Shown: in pieces, positions 1-9,218 of the stretch
How positions within the stretch are numbered: the stretch's first letter is position 1
Layout: every line of letters begins with the position of its first letter
Assembly: GCF_003992725.1 (NCBI RefSeq)
Contig: NZ_RZNF01000002.1
Coordinates: 62,001-126,000 of the forward strand
DNA: 64,000 nt
DNA from: Rhodomicrobium lacus
GTDB lineage: Bacteria > Pseudomonadota > Alphaproteobacteria > Rhizobiales > Rhodomicrobiaceae
Direction of reading: 5' to 3'
Program-made: the position numbers and the translations under genes
The notes under the pieces: generated by a model
The model's database searches: none
Told to the model about the DNA's origin: nothing
The model's input: only the letters and a program-made list of their open reading frames with translations

Positions 1-1
1 C

Positions 2-343
2 TTCGACGACCGCTACGAGAACGCGCTCGCCGAGATGATCAAGGCCAAGCAGGCGGGCCGTCCTGTCGAGGCCGCCCGGCCCGCGCAGCCGACGAACGTC
101 ATCAATCTGATGGAAGCTCTCAGAAAATCGGTCGCCGCCGAAAAGGGAACGAAAATTACGGCTGGGCCCGCTTCCAAAGAGGAACCGAAGGCGAAGAAAT
201 CCGCAGCGAAGGCCGCACCGCGCGCCGGTGCCGAAGCGCGGGCCGAACCGGAGCGCAAGCCGCGAGCCGCCAAGGCGAAGGCCGCCGCCGTTCCCCCGCC
301 GCCGCGTTCCAAACCTGAACGCAAGAGGGCGGGCATACACTGA
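2..343 (+). CDS. ku: Ku protein, C-terminal part only (DNA end-binding, NHEJ)
   Basis: The reading frame is open from base 2, so the gene starts before the window. The visible 113 residues begin FDDRYENALAEMIKAKQAG, the conserved end of the bacterial Ku core, followed by the NVINLMEALRKSV helix that typically closes the domain. The rest is a low-complexity Lys/Ala/Pro/Arg tail of about 60 residues. In bacterial Ku proteins such basic tails bind DNA and help recruit LigD (family knowledge). The stop codon overlaps the ATG of ligD (TGATG), so the two are translationally coupled, which strongly supports the assignment even though most of the protein is missing. Ku homodimers bind double-strand DNA ends in the cytoplasm and hand them to LigD. 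Confidence 0.85.
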   Translation, partial: FDDRYENALAEMIKAKQAGRPVEAARPAQPTNVINLMEALRKSVAAEKGTKITAGPASKEEPKAKKSAAKAAPRAGAEARAEPERKPRAAKAKAAAVPPPPRSKPERKRAGIH

Positions 344-3186
344 TGCAGAGAGCCCCCGCTTCAGCACCGGCGAAATCGAAGCGGAGCGCGCCCGTTGTCT
401 CCGCGAAGGGCGACCTTACGCGCTACCGCCAAAAGCGCGACTTCACGAAAACGCCGGAGCCATCCGGCACCAGGCGAGCGGCGAAGATCCCGGCTCTGCG
501 CTTCGTCATCCAGAAGCACGCGGCCCGGAGGCTGCATTACGACCTACGCCTTGAACTCGACGGCGTTTACAAGAGCTGGGCGGTGACGAAGGGGCCGAGC
601 CTCGATCCGTCCGAAAAGCGGCTCGCGGTGCATGTCGAGGATCACCCGCTCGACTACGGCGATTTCGAGGGCATCATCCCGCCGGGCGAGTATGGCGCGG
701 GGACGGTGATGATATGGGATCGCGGCACATGGGAGCCGGAAGGCGATCCCGAAAAAGGTTACGCCAAGGGCCATCTTGCCTTTACGCTGCATGGCGAAAA
801 GCTCGGAGGCCGCTGGCATCTCATCCACATCAAGCCGAGGCCGGGCGAGAAGGACCAGCAGTGGCTGCTGTTCAAGTCCGACGACGACTATGCGCACGCC
901 GAAGCCGACGGCGACATCCTCGAAGACGCGCCCGATTCGGTGGCGACCGGGCGCAGCATGGATGAAATCGCGCGCGACGGCGAGGCGGTCTGGTCCGGCA
1001 AGGCCGGGCTTGTGAAAGGCGATCTATCGCCCGCCGACGGCGCGGAGGAAGCGGAAGCGCCGCCGAAACGCAAGCAAACCCGCACGATGGCCGATGCAAC
1101 CGGTGCGGTGGGAGCCATCCGCGCCGAACGCTCCGAATCGACGCGTGCGGGTTCACGCAAACCGGCTGATGCGAAAGAAAAGGCCGAGGCCGCGACACGC
1201 GCAGCAAACGGCATCGCGGGCGTGAAAAAAGCGCCGTTCCCCGGCTTCGTCGCGCCATGCCTCGCCAAGCTTTGCGAGCGGGCCCCCGACGGCGACGACT
1301 GGCTGCACGAAATCAAGTTCGACGGCTACCGACTGATGGCGCTGGTCGAAAACGGACGCGTTCGCCTGATGACGCGAAGCGGCCTCGACTGGACCGAGCG
1401 TTTCCCCGCCATCGCCGCCGCGTTCGCCGTCTTCCCCGTCGCAGCGGCCATCGTCGACGGCGAGGCCGTAGTCGAGGACCAGGCGGGCGTGTCGAATTTC
1501 TCTGCGCTGCAGGAGGCTTTGTCCACGCGCAAAAGCACCGCCGAAATCGTCTTCTATGCCTTCGACCTTCTCTATCTCGACGGATACGACCTGAGGGGCG
1601 CGAGCCTTGAAGCGCGCAAAGACGTGCTCGCGCCGCTCATCGAAGCGGCCGAAGCGCGGGCGCTTCGCTATTCGGATCATGTCGTGGGTCACGGCGCCGC
1701 CATGGTCGAAAACGCCTGCCGCCTCGGCCTCGAAGGCATTGTATCGAAACGAATCGACGCGCCCTATAGCTCCGGCCGGCACGGGGCATGGCTCAAGACG
1801 AAATGCACGAACCTGCAGGAATTCGTCGTTGGCGGTTATGCGCCGTCGACGGCGATGCGCGGCGCCATCGGCAGCCTGGCGCTCGGCGCTTACGACGATG
1901 GCAAACTCTTGCATGTGGGGCGCGCCGGAACCGGTTTCACGCAAGGCACGGCAAAGGCGCTTTTCAAGCAGCTTCAGCCCTTGCGGCGTGCAACCTCGCC
2001 CTTCGCCAATGCGTTGTCGTCGGAGGAAAAGCGCGGGCTCATTTATGTCGAGCCGAAGCTCGTCGCCGAGGTCGAGTTTCGCGGCTGGACCGGCGATCGT
2101 CATCTGCGTCACGCCGCATTCAAGGGGTTGCGAGAAGACAAGTCCGCAACGGAGGTTCTTTTCGAAATGCCGCGCTCGCAGACAGACCCCGATGCCGGGC
2201 GCCCGCGCCCAGGTTCGCGCCGAAACGCCCCGTCGACATCCCGAGCCGTACCCGCCAAGGGCGGCAACGTCGATTTCGAGGGGATTCGCCTGACCCATCC
2301 AGACCGCGTGCTGTGGGAGGGGCAGGGGCTGACGAAACTCGGCCTTGCCGAATATTACGCGGACGTCGCCGGGTTTATGATGCCGTTCATTACAGGTCGC
2401 CCGCTGGCGCTCGTCCGCTGCCCGAACGGGCAGGGGGGCGACTGCTTCTATCAGAAGCGATCCTTCGCGGGTCTCTCCGACGCCGTCGAGGTAGTGCCGA
2501 TTGCCGACAAGGACGGCGACACGGAGGCACTCGTCATCCACGACTTGCGCGGCCTTATCAACCTCGTGCAGGCGAACGTGCTGGAGATTCATCCCTGGGG
2601 CGCGCGGATCGATGACCTTGAGCGCCCCGACACGCTGATTTTCGATCTCGATCCGGGCGATGGCGTCGACTTCGGCGCCGTGATGGATGGCGCCCGCGAG
2701 GTTCGGCAGCGACTCGCCGATCTCCGCATCGAGTCCTACGTCAAGACGACGGGCGGCAAGGGGCTGCATGTGGTGTCGCCGCTGGTGCCCGATCTCGGCT
2801 GGAGCGAGGTGAAGGCTTTCGCCCAAGGCATCGCTCAGGCGATGGAGAGCGACTCACCTCAACGCTTCGTCTCGACGATGGCGAAGAAGGCGCGCGACGG
2901 AAAAATCTATGTCGATTATCTCCGCAATGGTCGCGGCTCGACGGCCATTGCGCCCTATTCAACGCGAGCGCGAGAGGGAGCGCCTGTTGCAACGCCCCTC
3001 CGTTGGGAAGAACTCACGCCCGCTCTTGCGCCGCGAAGATTTACCGTCGAGACCGTGGGCAGGCGGCTCGATTCGTTGAAGAGCGATCCGTGGGCCGGCT
3101 ATCTCGATAATCCTCAGCGCATCGAAAGCGGCGGCGCGCGGAAATCGAAAGGCCGCCAGAGATCCGGATCGGCGGACTCGGTTTGA
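343..3186 (+). CDS. ligD: Multifunctional non-homologous end-joining DNA ligase LigD
   Basis: Bacterial NHEJ enzyme of 947 residues with all three modules in the order phosphoesterase, ligase, polymerase, as in Pseudomonas LigD and unlike the mycobacterial order. The 3'-phosphoesterase domain (about 45-200) carries HAARRLHYDLRLELDG, with His59, His65 and Asp67 fitting the metal/catalytic residues. A charged Ala-rich linker (about 230-300) follows. The ATP-dependent ligase domain (about 300-610) has EIKFDGYR, with Lys325 as the adenylated lysine. The primase-like polymerase domain (about 645-930) has DLDPGD, with Asp768 and Asp770 as metal ligands, and a KTTGGKGLHV motif. The ATG overlaps the ku stop, giving a two-gene NHEJ operon. 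The enzyme trims, fills and seals broken ends. No truncation or missing key residue is visible. Confidence 0.97.
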   Translation: MQRAPASAPAKSKRSAPVVSAKGDLTRYRQKRDFTKTPEPSGTRRAAKIPALRFVIQKHAARRLHYDLRLELDGVYKSWAVTKGPSLDPSEKRLAVHVEDHPLDYGDFEGIIPPGEYGAGTVMIWDRGTWEPEGDPEKGYAKGHLAFTLHGEKLGGRWHLIHIKPRPGEKDQQWLLFKSDDDYAHAEADGDILEDAPDSVATGRSMDEIARDGEAVWSGKAGLVKGDLSPADGAEEAEAPPKRKQTRTMADATGAVGAIRAERSESTRAGSRKPADAKEKAEAATRAANGIAGVKKAPFPGFVAPCLAKLCERAPDGDDWLHEIKFDGYRLMALVENGRVRLMTRSGLDWTERFPAIAAAFAVFPVAAAIVDGEAVVEDQAGVSNFSALQEALSTRKSTAEIVFYAFDLLYLDGYDLRGASLEARKDVLAPLIEAAEARALRYSDHVVGHGAAMVENACRLGLEGIVSKRIDAPYSSGRHGAWLKTKCTNLQEFVVGGYAPSTAMRGAIGSLALGAYDDGKLLHVGRAGTGFTQGTAKALFKQLQPLRRATSPFANALSSEEKRGLIYVEPKLVAEVEFRGWTGDRHLRHAAFKGLREDKSATEVLFEMPRSQTDPDAGRPRPGSRRNAPSTSRAVPAKGGNVDFEGIRLTHPDRVLWEGQGLTKLGLAEYYADVAGFMMPFITGRPLALVRCPNGQGGDCFYQKRSFAGLSDAVEVVPIADKDGDTEALVIHDLRGLINLVQANVLEIHPWGARIDDLERPDTLIFDLDPGDGVDFGAVMDGAREVRQRLADLRIESYVKTTGGKGLHVVSPLVPDLGWSEVKAFAQGIAQAMESDSPQRFVSTMAKKARDGKIYVDYLRNGRGSTAIAPYSTRAREGAPVATPLRWEELTPALAPRRFTVETVGRRLDSLKSDPWAGYLDNPQRIESGGARKSKGRQRSGSADSV

Positions 3187-3293
3187 GAAGCTGATCGACA
3201 ACCGGGACTCACCATTGGTCTGATTAGCAGCAAGACGCTTTAGGTGAGCAGGGAGCAGCCCGCGATCTCAAACGAGTCGCGCGCCGGGCGCGT

Positions 3294-4451
3294 TTATTCG
3301 TCGACGCCCGCAAACTTCGTATTGGATGAGAGGTCGCTTCGTGCGTCGGTCATACGAGCGCGATACATTTCGATGATGCCGGCGGAGCCGCCTTCCTTCG
3401 AGTCCACACCAAAGTGAGGGGTGATTGCCTCGGTCGCGGACATCGGCGTGGCGTCAAGCTCGGTCAGGGCCTTGGACGTTCCCATGATCGGCGTGCCGAC
3501 CAAAGGTGCGGCGAGCGATCCCTGCGTGAGCGGCGCGATGGCCGAGGGGGCGACAGGCACCGTCGCGGCGGAAGCCTCGTTCCGTATCCCGCCATTGATC
3601 AGGATATCGCTCGACATGGGGAAGCGGGCGGCGCTCGCCTCCTGCACGATGAAGGCGTTCGCTTCCAGAATTTCACTCGGCGCAGCTTCTGCCCGAGCTT
3701 TCTCGAAGATCGGTCCGACCCATGCCTTGTCTTCGTTCGAGGCGTTGCGGTGCGCGATCGCCAGCAAGCCCAGTCCATCGCCGGGGACGCGCTTCACGCC
3801 GTCGCGACCGGTCCAAAGGATTTCCCCGAGCATTGCCTGAGCGGGGGCATAGCCCTTGCGGCTGGCCGAAAGAAGCCATTGAGCGGCCGCGCGGGTGTTC
3901 TTCGTTACGCCTTCTCCTTCCATGAGAAGCCTTGCCAGTTCAAACTGGGCGGCAGGATCGGCGAGATAGCTCGCGGCATGGTGGACAAGGCTGAAGGCGT
4001 ATGCCGGATCGGGATCCATGTCGGCTTCGCCTATGCCCTGCTTGTATAGCCGGGCCATCTGCAGGAAGGCCGAGGCGATCAAGGGGGCGCGGACGTCCCG
4101 CGAGCCCGTTTCGCCGAATTCGGCAATGATGCCCTGAAAGTAATCGGCGGCGCGGCCTTCGCTTTTCTTGACACCATTACCGCTGGCGAAGCGTCTGCCG
4201 AGTTCGAGCCGCGCGGCGAGATCGCCCCTGTCAGCGGCTGCGGCGAGATCGCCATATTTTGTCTCATGAAGCGCGGGGGCGGCTTGCGCAGCCTGGAACG
4301 GCGCGAAAGAAGCCGATGCCGGCACAGATTTCACGGCGGCGCGCTTTGGCTGCATGCCGGTCTGCAAGGCGACCATGGCGATGGCTACGCCGCAAAACAG
4401 CAACGGAATGGACAAGACCCTCAGCGCGCGCATTACTTTAGAGATCTTCAT
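3294..4451 (-). CDS. Membrane-anchored/secreted Sel1-repeat protein
   Basis: Protein of 385 residues if started at the ATG at 4451 (MKISKVMRALRVL...); the frame is open further upstream but that part looks non-coding. The N-terminus is basic followed by a hydrophobic stretch (about residues 8-30, LSIPLLFCGVAIAMVAL), a signal anchor or signal peptide. Residues about 70-240 hold Sel1/TPR-like helical repeats with the typical A..W...A..G...A....G spacing, for example DLAARLELGRRFASGNGVKK and AQFELARLLMEGEGVTKN. The C-terminal third is Ala/Pro-rich and probably disordered. Sel1 proteins are periplasmic or membrane-associated scaffolds; in Rhizobiales the related ExoR regulates exopolysaccharide and motility, but nothing here links this protein to that role. 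It is convergent with ligD. Function is not known; the class is clear, the exact start less so. Confidence 0.75.
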   Translation of the reverse strand: MKISKVMRALRVLSIPLLFCGVAIAMVALQTGMQPKRAAVKSVPASASFAPFQAAQAAPALHETKYGDLAAAADRGDLAARLELGRRFASGNGVKKSEGRAADYFQGIIAEFGETGSRDVRAPLIASAFLQMARLYKQGIGEADMDPDPAYAFSLVHHAASYLADPAAQFELARLLMEGEGVTKNTRAAAQWLLSASRKGYAPAQAMLGEILWTGRDGVKRVPGDGLGLLAIAHRNASNEDKAWVGPIFEKARAEAAPSEILEANAFIVQEASAARFPMSSDILINGGIRNEASAATVPVAPSAIAPLTQGSLAAPLVGTPIMGTSKALTELDATPMSATEAITPHFGVDSKEGGSAGIIEMYRARMTDARSDLSSNTKFAGVDE

Positions 4452-4965
4452 GGCAAATGATTTCAACCGACGCCAGCGGGCGCCCGACAAGCTGATGCAG
4501 TACCCGCTCGACACGCTGAGCGTGTAGTCTTGATACTCGTAAGTTGTAGTCGTTTTGAGGCAAAGTCCCGGCATATTGACGGCAGAGCCCTTTTCCCCAC
4601 GATATCGCGCAGCCCCGGCCAGCACGTGCCGCAGACGCGGATGAGAAGACGCGAGGGTTTGGGGCGGTCATGGCGTGTAATGTGCGAGCGGTCACGGCAA
4701 CCATCCTTCACCGGCAGTAACCGGTGCTCCGGAAAGTCAGTTATTTATCGGGAGGGAAGCACCGCATACGCCTAACTGACGGCAACTTCGACAAACTCTA
4801 AGCCTCTTCTACAGAAACCAGCCGAATTGCTTTCACTTTCGACTTAGAACAATGTGGTTCCTGTTTATGGCCTAAACGGGGCAGGGGCGTCTCATCCCGT
4901 GCTGTTTGGGCAACAGGAGCGACTAAACGGTAACCATCTCGGAACCGTGTCGTAAAACCTTTAAA
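4452..4965. other. Intergenic region without a recognisable gene (514 bp)
   Basis: Lies between the start of the Sel1-repeat gene and the stop of the AAA+ gene, both on the minus strand. The part next to 4451 should contain the Sel1-gene promoter. Base composition is slightly more AT-rich than the neighbours from about 4740 to 4965. Short frames on both strands show no recognisable protein and no ribosome-binding site that would support them. Confidence 0.5.
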
Positions 4966-6357
4966 TCAAATTCTGGCGAGGGGCGCGAAGAGCCGCGAGA
5001 AAACGTCATGGCGTTGAAGCGGCTTCAACTCATCGCGCGCGTGAGACAACCAGGAAAGGGTCGACGGCGCAAAGTGCCTCAAGGCGTCTTCGAAGGCAGC
5101 GGTCGTCAGCGCACCCTCGCCCGACCCCGATAACGCCTTTGTTAACGAGGCGTTACTGACGTGGTCGGCCAGAGCGCGCAGGTCCGCTCCCGAAAATCCA
5201 TCGGTCTTTCTCGCGATACGGTCTGTGGCGACCGCCTCGGCTCCAGGGATGCCCGCGATAGCCGTTGAGAGGATCTTTCTTCTGCCCTCGTAATCCGGGG
5301 GCGGGACGAAAAACAGGCTCTGCAGCCTCATCGAGCGGAAAAGCGCGCGGTCGAGAAGCCACGGCGCATTCGACGCGACGATGACCAAAACGCCACTATT
5401 GTTGCGCTGAGTCCCGTCGATTTCCGAGGCGAAGGCAGAGATGAGGGCATTCACGCTTTCACGCGGTGACTTCGCACGCTGAGCGACGACGTCGAACTCG
5501 TCGAAAAACAGAATGGCAGGCGTGTCGGAACGCGCCTCGTCAAACATCACGCGAAGCCGCTTTTCCGCCTCTCCCGGATATTTGTCGATCAGGTCTTCCG
5601 GGTTCACGGACAGGAAGCGCGCGTCGCTTTCGCCCGCGGTGGCGCGTGCGACCAGCGTCTTGCCGCAGCCGGGAGGGCCGTAAAGCAGGATGTTGCCCCC
5701 GGCTTTCTGCTTGTAGCGCTCGAAAATGCTCGGCTTCAGATAAGGCAGCACGATGCGGCGACGCACTTCCATCTTGACATCGTCGAGGCCGGCGACGTCG
5801 CCGAACGTAAAGGCGACATCGTCGAAATCGTCGAGGAAGACGTCAGAGAAAACGTCGCGGCGCTCCTGTTCGGTCTTCGCATCCCGGCGCAGGGTGTAGG
5901 TGTTCAGCGAGATCACCTTGGCGGGTGTGGCGATGATCGGGGTGCCGGGACGAATGCCGAGAAGACGCTCCAGATCGCGGTTGCGTATGGTTGCGTCCTG
6001 CTGAACGGCTTGCCGGTACAGCGTCTGCGCCTCCTGCTCGCGGTTGAGCGCGAACAATGCGCGCGCCCTGAGCGCCTGTTCCTCGGGATCTTCCGATGAG
6101 CGGGCAAGCATTTCCGCGAGGTCGAAATCCTCGGCATTGAGGCTGAAACGGCAGGCCTTGCGTCTCGCTGCGGCAAAAGACACGCCTGTCAGCGTGTCTT
6201 GTGGAAGCGTGCGGAGCAGTTCGAGAACTGCCGCTTGCCCATCCTGCCCCTCGGCTTCGTCGATGATGATCGAGAGGAGGTCACCGCTTGCGCGAGTCTT
6301 GTAGACTTTGATCAGCGCTTGCAGCGTCTCTTGATCCATATGCGGATTGCCCATCAC
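4966..6357 (-). CDS. AAA+ ATPase with helical N-terminal domain
   Basis: About 463 residues; the frame can start at GTG 6357, ATG 6354 or ATG 6339 (MDQETLQALIKVY). Residues 1-150 are helical and TPR-like (EEQALRARALFALNREQEAQ), probably for substrate or partner binding. Residues about 180-440 form one AAA+ module of the FtsH/Cdc48 class: Walker A GPPGCGKT (Lys233), Walker B LFFDEF (Asp286, Glu287), a sensor/SRH region with VASNAPWLLDRALFRSMRLQ and a lid helix region DGFSGADLRALADHVSNA. There is no protease domain and no second AAA ring, so it is a stand-alone unfoldase or remodelling ATPase rather than FtsH. It is divergent from the GH3-like gene; substrate unknown. One oddity is the arginine-finger region RALFRSMRLQ, which differs slightly from the usual R.GRFD. 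Confidence 0.85.
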   Translation of the reverse strand: MMGNPHMDQETLQALIKVYKTRASGDLLSIIIDEAEGQDGQAAVLELLRTLPQDTLTGVSFAAARRKACRFSLNAEDFDLAEMLARSSEDPEEQALRARALFALNREQEAQTLYRQAVQQDATIRNRDLERLLGIRPGTPIIATPAKVISLNTYTLRRDAKTEQERRDVFSDVFLDDFDDVAFTFGDVAGLDDVKMEVRRRIVLPYLKPSIFERYKQKAGGNILLYGPPGCGKTLVARATAGESDARFLSVNPEDLIDKYPGEAEKRLRVMFDEARSDTPAILFFDEFDVVAQRAKSPRESVNALISAFASEIDGTQRNNSGVLVIVASNAPWLLDRALFRSMRLQSLFFVPPPDYEGRRKILSTAIAGIPGAEAVATDRIARKTDGFSGADLRALADHVSNASLTKALSGSGEGALTTAAFEDALRHFAPSTLSWLSHARDELKPLQRHDVFSRLFAPLARI

Positions 6358-6767
6358 TGTTTGGGCACGCCCGCGCTGCGTTGTGAATTGAGCGCCATTA
6401 CCCCTACCCCGTCTTTAACGCCGATAACAAATGCCAAACGTGCAAAACGCAAGGCGAGCCGAGCCGATACCGGGGGTATTATCGAGTTTTCCCCCGCCTT
6501 GTGGCTCGTCCACCACAACCCCTGCTGCGCAATGACCCGAAGCGTTTCCCGTCCACGTTCCAGGAGGTCATTGCCATTGCGATGGTGTCCGTCTCATGGC
6601 GCGCGATCATGAAAAAGCCGGTGAGACAGCGTGTCTCGGGGCGCCGCATTTCGCCTCGGGCCGATGGGCGTCCGGCAAGCAAGTCAGCCCGCAACAAGAT
6701 GATCCGCGCAGAAAGGCAATGCAGGGATTGCCGCCTCCCTCATCTTTTCTGTCGAAGCGAAACCCAA
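6358..6767. promoter_or_regulatory. Divergent intergenic region with a short dyad
   Basis: About 410 bp between the AAA+ gene (minus) and the likely start of the GH3-like gene (plus). The plus frame stays open from 6501, but residues encoded before 6768 are Arg/Pro-rich and look untranslated. A perfect short palindrome, ATACC-GGG-GGTAT, lies at 6467-6479, well placed for a regulator of either gene. No convincing -35/-10 pair was seen. Confidence 0.35.
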
Positions 6768-8456
6768 ATGCATCTGCGGCGAAAGAAGCATGCATCTCGC
6801 GTCCCGCGTGCTGGAACGCAACCCAGCCATGCAATATCTTGCAACCGGCTGATTTGGGTGCGTGCGTTGGGGGCAGCGGTGCGATCAAGACTCGTCGCGC
6901 TTGGAGTTTTCGGTTTTTCGGGGGCGGCGATCGCCACGCCCGCTCCTTTGCCGGTGGTGTCTTCTTCCGCCGTCGTCATATTTGTCAACGATTTCGATGA
7001 CGCGTTCTCCGGCACGGCGTCGCCACCTGGTCCTCGCGCCACTCCCGCCGAATGCCGCGCCCGCGCGCTGCAATATAGTGGCGGCGCGTGTGTGGCGGTC
7101 GAACAGCCGCCGCTCGCATCGCCGGTGAAGCCGCCCGCTTCCCCGTCGGTAAAACCTGCGCTCGCGCCCCAGCCGAAGCCGCAAACGGCGGCTCCGGCTT
7201 CGTCCTCGAAGGCTGCGGCGCCGCCCCGCACGCCGACCGCGCCGAACGTCCCAGCCGCAAGCGCCCCGCGTGCCGCGAACGAAAACGCAGGGGTTCCGCC
7301 AGCGGCGAAGCCGGTGGGGATGCAGACTTCGCGGATCGTCAACGGGCTGCCGAAAACCGACGTGGTGAAGGCCAGCGTCCCAAAAGCCGACGCGCAGAAA
7401 GGCGATGCCGCGAAAGCCTCTCTGCCGAATGCACCCGCCTCTTTGCGCGCGATGACCGGTCAACTGCTGCTTTCCGGCTTTTCCGGGCGGCGCGCGACCG
7501 ATCCGGACGTCAGCCGCGTTCGTGCGGCTTTGGCGGCCGGGCGTCTTGCGGGCGTCGTGGTCGCCACGAGCAACATTTCATCCTCGGCCCAGCTCGGGGA
7601 GTTGCTTCGTCATCTGGGCGACACCGCAGCGGAGCCCGCCCTTATCGCCGTGGATCAGGAAGGCGGTCCCGAATCCGCGCTCGCCGAGGAGAAGGGGTTT
7701 ACCTTCTATCCTTCTGCCAGGAATGTCGGACAGGGCCGAAACCTTGGCGAAGCGCGCGCGCTTTATCGGGAGATGGCGGGGGAAATGTCTTCGCTCGGCA
7801 TCAGTCTCAACTTCGGTCCGGCGCTAGGGGCGTGCGGCGACAAGCGGGCCGATTTCTCGGCTCCGTGCTTTGCCGCGACGGAGCCGCGCGCCAGGGCGTT
7901 CGCGGCCACATTCACGCGCGGCCACCATGACCGCGCGGTTCTGACTGCGCTTCGCGCCGAGCCGTTCGGCGCAGGCCGCGCGACGGCAGCGTGGCGGCGC
8001 GAGCGCGCGAGCACCGCCATGCTGCAAGCCGTCGCGAAGGTCGATACGGCCGATGCCGCGATCCTGCGCATGAAGGCTGCTGAGGGAGCGTTGCCGGTCG
8101 CGGTCGCAAGCCTGTATCAATCGCTCCGACCAGGCGAGAGCAGAATTCGGCGCCACATGGCGTTCGGCGGAGCAATTATCGCCGATCTCGACCTCGGCAC
8201 GGGGGGCGCGCCGTTGCGCCACGGTGAAGCGGTCGTGTCCGCACTGGCCGCGGGCGCTGATCTCGTGCTTGTGCGGGCCACGCCCGACGTCCCGCAAGAT
8301 CTCGACGAGACCGTTTACGAGGCGGTGGAAGCGGCGGTGGTTACGGGGCGGCTGTCGCGCGCGCGGGTCGAGGACGCCTGGCGTCACGTGCTTTCGCTGA
8401 AGTCACGCCTGCGCACTATCCGCCAGCGGATGCAGGTTGCGACCGCCCTGCGGTAG
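6768..8456 (+). CDS. Secreted glycoside hydrolase family 3 (NagZ)-like protein, probably catalytically altered
   Basis: Started here at the ATG at 6768 (562 residues), which puts a basic stretch and a hydrophobic segment (LVALGVFGFSGAAIATPAP) at the N-terminus as a secretion signal or anchor; the start is uncertain. Residues about 95-220 are a Pro/Ala/Lys-rich linker. From about 225 to 555 the sequence follows the GH3 beta-N-acetylhexosaminidase fold: LLLSGFSG, AVDQEGG (296-300), ALYREMAGEMSSLGISLNFGPAL, and GAIIADLDLG, where Asp473 sits where the family nucleophile is expected. The KHFPGHG...DSH segment, which supplies the acid/base histidine in NagZ, is not present: after FAATFTRG the sequence runs HHDRAVLTALRAE. 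The protein may therefore bind rather than cleave peptidoglycan sugars, or use other residues. The gene stands alone, convergent with the cytochrome b gene. Confidence 0.7.
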   Translation: MHLRRKKHASRVPRAGTQPSHAISCNRLIWVRALGAAVRSRLVALGVFGFSGAAIATPAPLPVVSSSAVVIFVNDFDDAFSGTASPPGPRATPAECRARALQYSGGACVAVEQPPLASPVKPPASPSVKPALAPQPKPQTAAPASSSKAAAPPRTPTAPNVPAASAPRAANENAGVPPAAKPVGMQTSRIVNGLPKTDVVKASVPKADAQKGDAAKASLPNAPASLRAMTGQLLLSGFSGRRATDPDVSRVRAALAAGRLAGVVVATSNISSSAQLGELLRHLGDTAAEPALIAVDQEGGPESALAEEKGFTFYPSARNVGQGRNLGEARALYREMAGEMSSLGISLNFGPALGACGDKRADFSAPCFAATEPRARAFAATFTRGHHDRAVLTALRAEPFGAGRATAAWRRERASTAMLQAVAKVDTADAAILRMKAAEGALPVAVASLYQSLRPGESRIRRHMAFGGAIIADLDLGTGGAPLRHGEAVVSALAAGADLVLVRATPDVPQDLDETVYEAVEAAVVTGRLSRARVEDAWRHVLSLKSRLRTIRQRMQVATALR

Positions 8457-8533
8457 AAGCGTTCGAGCCGAGGCGCTCATGCGCAAGGCGACCTGAGCGG
8501 CAAACAGCAATATACAGAATATCCCGAAGGATG

Positions 8534-8562
8534 CTGCAGCGTCATGCCATACGACGCTGCAG
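8534..8562. terminator. Stem-loop between convergent genes, putative bidirectional terminator
   Basis: A perfect 10-bp inverted repeat CTGCAGCGTC / GACGCTGCAG with a 9-nt loop lies between the GH3-like stop (8456) and the cytochrome b stop (8631). Only a short AT run follows on the plus strand, so intrinsic termination is plausible but not proven. Confidence 0.5.
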
Positions 8563-8630
8563 ATTTATGGTGTCGATCGGCTTTGGTTGCGTCAAATCGA
8601 TGCCGATTCAAGCAGGGCTGATCCGACGCT

Positions 8631-9218
8631 CTACGCCCGTGGTGCGTCGGTGCCGATTTCGCTTCTCTTGCGCCCGGTAATCATCGCGCGGGCGAGGTTC
8701 TCGCCATGTTCGATGCTCGCCCAGATAACGCCGACGATATGGAGACCGATCAGCACCAGCATGCCGTTGGCAAAGGCTTCGTGCACCTCTTCCAGATCAT
8801 GCGAGCCCCAGCCCGTTTTCGTCGTCATCATGTAACCCGTGGTGCAGGTGCCCACGAGCGCCGCGATGAGCAGCAGGATCATGATGCCTCCCGCAGGGTT
8901 ATGGCCGAGATAGCGGCGGCCCTTGAAGGACAATGCGTCCTTGAGATAGGCGACGACCGTCGCCGGGGATTTCACGAAATCGGTGAAGCGGGCATGTTTC
9001 GTCCCGATGAAGCCCCACACGATGCGCAAACCGACGAGCGCCGCGATGGTATAGCCGACCACGACATGCACGCGCTCGACCTCGTCGCCCGTCGCGAAGG
9101 CCGCGATGAACAGGCCGACGAGCGACCAGTGGAAGACCCGCACGAACGGATCCCACACCTTGACCGTTGCCGGCGGCGTCGCGCCGCCGGATTCGATCGC
9201 CTGTTGGGCGATGGTCAT
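8631..9218 (-). CDS. Cytochrome b561-family membrane protein (di-heme type)
   Basis: 195 residues with four hydrophobic segments at about 33-43, 52-71, 111-130 and 150-170. Histidines at 30 (RVFHWSL), 51 (RVHVVVGY), 146 and 160 (HEAFANGMLVLIGLH) are placed as heme-b ligands in the bacterial cytochrome b561 / Ni-hydrogenase cytochrome b family. It should pass electrons across the inner membrane between the quinone pool and a partner. Its ATG overlaps the stop of the upstream PepSY gene by 4 bp, so the two are co-translated. The neighbouring PepSY proteins and two-component system suggest a small regulated redox module, possibly ferric or other metal reduction; that part is inference. Confidence 0.88.
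   Translation of the reverse strand: MTIAQQAIESGGATPPATVKVWDPFVRVFHWSLVGLFIAAFATGDEVERVHVVVGYTIAALVGLRIVWGFIGTKHARFTDFVKSPATVVAYLKDALSFKGRRYLGHNPAGGIMILLLIAALVGTCTTGYMMTTKTGWGSHDLEEVHEAFANGMLVLIGLHIVGVIWASIEHGENLARAMITGRKRSEIGTDAPRA

Noticed and set aside
1153..2826. Long minus-strand frame (557 residues) opposite ligD
   Set aside because: Antisense shadow in a GC-rich gene; no recognisable motifs, while the plus strand encodes complete LigD.
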